A stretch of 9,372 nt of DNA from Phycisphaerae bacterium (GTDB lineage Bacteria > Planctomycetota > Phycisphaerae > Tepidisphaerales > Tepidisphaeraceae). The position numbers and the translations under genes are program-made. Shown piece by piece: positions 7,200 to 9,372 of the stretch. Numbering within the stretch: the first letter of the stretch is position 1; the number at the start of each line of letters is the position of its first letter. The notes under the pieces are model-generated. The model worked only from the letters and a program-made list of their open reading frames with translations. It did not search any database and had not been told where the DNA came from. The DNA is taken from contig JACMJD010000596.1 in the NCBI GenBank assembly GCA_014380825.1, positions 1 to 9,372 on the forward strand, written 5' to 3'.

Positions 7200-7439
7200 T
7201 TGTTCACGCCGGTAGCAAACTGGGTCACGACCTCTCCAGAGCCCTGCGACGGCGAATGCAACTTCTTGGCGATTTCAGTCAGTGACGCCGGCACGCAGTC
7301 CAATTTGATTCGACCACGCACCTTGCCACACTAGACGGTTCACGCCACACTGACCGATAATCCTTAGACGTTCTCCCGGCTTTTCCGCATCGCCGAGGAG
7401 CGCTGTCCCTGTTTGCGTGTCTGATCGGAGCTGTTGGAA
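7200..7439. other. 240-bp intergenic region before the radical SAM gene
   Basis: No recognised gene, tRNA, riboswitch or clear promoter. A minus-strand frame of 41 codons from a GTG at 7321 to a stop at 7196 has a plausible composition (it contains PASLTEIAKKLHSPSQG) but no recognisable family and no clear ribosome binding site, so I do not call it a gene. Confidence 0.5.
7427..7430 (+). promoter_or_regulatory. ribosome binding site for the radical SAM gene
   Basis: GGAG, 9 nt before ATG 7440. The in-frame TTG at 7434 is only 3 nt from it, so the ATG is the better start. Confidence 0.6.
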
Positions 7440-9311
7440 ATGGAACTTCCACGACGAAATCGCGGCGACGAGCTGCTGAAGCCTGGTGAACTCACTCAAC
7501 TACGCATGCGCCTGCGCGCGATCGCGCCGAAGCATGACCTGACGACCGTGATCGCCTGCGCGTTCGATCATCGGACGCGCATGCTGCCGTTCATCTTCGC
7601 CGACACGCGGATGGCGCCCGCCGGCGTTCGCGCGATCGGGTCGGCGATGGTGGATTCGGGGTTTGAGCGAACGCGGATCGTCTTGCAGCAATGGAACCGC
7701 AGCTTCCGGCCCTCGCAGATGAAGCTGGACGGTCGCGTGCCGGACCGGTTTATGGTTTCGAGCATGGGCCTGCATTCGGATCAGGCGATGGGCTTGATCA
7801 AGGATGCGCACAAGATTGATGAGAGCCAGCGGCCGCTGATTATCGCGGGGGGCCCGCACGCGGTGTATCAGCCTTACGATCTGTTCAGCGCGAATCCGAA
7901 GGACGCGTACGGCGCGGACGTTGTCGTCACCGGCGAAGAGTTCGTGCTGCTGAGCCTGATCGAAGTCGTGCTTAAGACGCGCGGCCGGGGCGAATCGATG
8001 CGGTCGGCGTTCTATCGCGCCAAAGACTGCGGCGCACTCGATGAAGTTGCGGGCCTGGTTTATCCGCGCAGTTACACCGACGGCGTGCCGGATGAATTGA
8101 TCGACACGGGAATCCAGCGACTCGTCGGCGATCTCGACGAGCTGCCGCACCCGGTGCTCGGGTATCGATTGCTGGAACCGCCAAGCCGCAAGCCGACGCT
8201 TGCGTCGCGCGCCGTCGAAGCCAACCAAATTTACAAGCTCAGTCCGATCAGCTCGCTCGTGTTGACCTTCGGCTGCAAATTCGCATGCACGTATTGCCCG
8301 ATCCCCGCGTACAACCAGCGGCAACATCGCCTGAAGAGCGGCGATCGCATCGCCGAGGAAATGTGGCGGCTCAACAAAGAATACGGCCTGACGTATTTCT
8401 TCGGCGCCGATGACAATTTCTTCAACACTAAATCGCGCACCCTCGACATCGTCGAAAAATTGGCCAGTGCCGAATTCGAAGGCAAGCCGCTGGGTCGCAA
8501 GGCACGCTGGTACACGGAAGTCACGGTTCACGACACGCTTATGATGAAAGATCATCTGAAGCTCGTGCATAAATCCGGCTGCCGCGCGCTGTGGCTGGGC
8601 GTGGAAGATCTCACCGCGACGCTCGTGAACAAGGGCCAAAGCGCCGGCAAGACCGTCGAAGCGTTCGAACTGCTGAAAGCAAACCGCATCTGCCCGATGC
8701 CGATGATGATGCATCACGACGCCCAGCCGTTGTATTCGCGTGGCACGAATTACGGACTGCTCAACCAGGTGAAAATCCTCCGCAAAGCCGGGGCGGTTTC
8801 GTTGCAGGTGTTAATGCTCACTCCGGCGGCGGGATCGAAACTGCTGGAGCCGACGTTCAACAGCGGGCAGGTCTTCAAGAGCGTTGGCGGGAAGAAAGTT
8901 CTGCCCAGCATGTACGACGGCAATTACGTCGTCGCCTCACTGCACAAGCGGCCGTGGCAAAAGCAGCTCACGATGGTCGCGGGTTACGCGTATTTCTATA
9001 ACCCGTATTGGTTCATCGTAAACCTCCTCAAGAGCCGGCGTTCGCCACTGAGCGCCAAGCCCGCGATGATGCAACTGGTCGGCATGGCCGGCCTGCTGAT
9101 GACGATCATGCGCACCAGCGGCTGGGCGATCCGATTGATGTGGGGCAAGATCGACCGCTTCAGCGCGGCGCCGCCGAGTAAATTTCCCATGCGCGCCCCG
9201 AGTGGCGCGGAAGCGAGTCATCCGAATTTCCGACCGAAGGTTGAGGTCGAGCTGCACCAGGTTCGAGTGCGCGTGCCCTCGGCTGCGCGCGAGATGGCAA
9301 CGCAAGCTTGA
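7440..9311 (+). CDS. radical SAM protein with B12-binding-like domain
   Basis: Radical S-adenosylmethionine enzyme of 623 residues. The cluster-binding motif is C279-x3-C283-x2-C286 (GCKFACTYC), followed by the SAM-domain strand features FFGADDNFFN and LWLGVEDLT. Upstream, about residues 105-200 resemble the cobalamin-binding Rossmann fold of B12-dependent radical SAM proteins: a strand, then IAGGPHAVYQ (G137-G138-P139-H140), then DVVVTGEEFVLLSLIE. The base-off DxHxxG motif of methionine synthase is not seen, as in many radical SAM members of this group. Residues 1-100 are unassigned. The C-terminal part (about 480-623) has hydrophobic stretches, including 543-565 (MMQLVGMAGLLMTIMR), and ends in a polar tail, so membrane association is possible. 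Enzymes of this architecture methylate or rearrange unactivated carbons in lipids, antibiotics or cofactors. No neighbour indicates the substrate. The reaction is unknown. Confidence 0.92.
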   Translation: MELPRRNRGDELLKPGELTQLRMRLRAIAPKHDLTTVIACAFDHRTRMLPFIFADTRMAPAGVRAIGSAMVDSGFERTRIVLQQWNRSFRPSQMKLDGRVPDRFMVSSMGLHSDQAMGLIKDAHKIDESQRPLIIAGGPHAVYQPYDLFSANPKDAYGADVVVTGEEFVLLSLIEVVLKTRGRGESMRSAFYRAKDCGALDEVAGLVYPRSYTDGVPDELIDTGIQRLVGDLDELPHPVLGYRLLEPPSRKPTLASRAVEANQIYKLSPISSLVLTFGCKFACTYCPIPAYNQRQHRLKSGDRIAEEMWRLNKEYGLTYFFGADDNFFNTKSRTLDIVEKLASAEFEGKPLGRKARWYTEVTVHDTLMMKDHLKLVHKSGCRALWLGVEDLTATLVNKGQSAGKTVEAFELLKANRICPMPMMMHHDAQPLYSRGTNYGLLNQVKILRKAGAVSLQVLMLTPAAGSKLLEPTFNSGQVFKSVGGKKVLPSMYDGNYVVASLHKRPWQKQLTMVAGYAYFYNPYWFIVNLLKSRRSPLSAKPAMMQLVGMAGLLMTIMRTSGWAIRLMWGKIDRFSAAPPSKFPMRAPSGAEASHPNFRPKVEVELHQVRVRVPSAAREMATQA

Positions 9312-9322
9312 CCGATCAAGCT
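9305..9322. other. short inverted repeat across the radical SAM stop codon
   Basis: AGCTTGA and TCAAGCT are perfect 7-bp inverted copies with a 4-nt CCGA loop. The TGA stop lies in the left arm. No T-run follows, so it is at best a weak terminator or 3'-end stabilising hairpin. Confidence 0.35.
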
Positions 9323-9372
9323 ACCTCCGCTCGGCGTGGGGGGGTAAACCAGCAATTGCATACCCAACCCAA

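Noticed and set aside
4463..7217. Shared TTCACGCCGG word followed by GCAAA just after the RND and pseudopilin stop codons
   Set aside because: Only a 10-nt exact match, with different spacing to GCAAA; matches of this length are expected by chance in a window of this size.
7300..7330. Possible tRNA T-loop (GGTCGAATC on the minus strand)
   Set aside because: The flanking bases do not form a T-stem, and no anticodon or acceptor stem could be found.
7500..8717. Minus-strand open frame of 405 codons antisense to the radical SAM gene
   Set aside because: The + strand encodes the CxxxCxxC motif and the conserved cobalamin-fold region; the antisense translation has the Arg/His-rich look of a shadow frame and no motif.
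9338..9344. Run of seven G near the window end
   Set aside because: A single short homopolymer, without further G-tracts to form a quadruplex and no nearby gene start to regulate.

Overview
The window is GC-rich bacterial DNA, and every convincing gene is on the + strand. Two gene types point to Planctomycetota, most likely a Phycisphaerae-like lineage: a secreted LamG protein with a C-terminal PEP-CTERM sorting signal, and a single pseudopilin-like protein with a FTLVELL prepilin leader plus the H-X9-DG signature near its C-terminus. This placement is inferred from family knowledge. No rRNA or other taxonomic marker is present.

Region 1 (1-4458) is an efflux operon. It holds a 5'-truncated periplasmic adaptor (membrane fusion protein), then, 37 bp downstream, a full-length RND inner-membrane pump of the MdtB/MdtC-like type. 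The pump keeps the proton-relay residues (D406, D407, K953). No TolC-type outer-membrane channel gene is seen here.

Region 2 (4459-4773) is a gene-poor leader of 315 bp. It contains an imperfect stem-loop about 50 bp before the next start and a doubtful cysteine-rich minus-strand ORF.

Region 3 (4774-7199) holds the LamG/PEP-CTERM protein and the pseudopilin. They are separated by a roughly 145-bp, locally AT-rich palindromic repeat element (6223-6367) made of inverted arrays of a CTCACAA heptamer around a 16-pair hairpin. The element runs into the 3' end of the PEP-CTERM gene, encodes its last 17 residues and supplies its stop codon. It ends 3 bp before the ribosome binding site of the pseudopilin gene. 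This is the most unusual structure in the window.

Region 4 (7200-7439) is a 240-bp spacer with no clear gene. Region 5 (7440-9311) is a radical SAM protein with a cobalamin-binding-like domain, of unknown substrate. The final 61 bp hold only a short inverted repeat across its stop codon.

Functionally, the window joins an envelope efflux pump, a surface or exported carbohydrate-binding-type protein with a pseudopilin partner, and an unrelated radical enzyme. I see no evidence of a CRISPR array, prophage, transposase, tRNA or rRNA, and no clear new multi-gene system.
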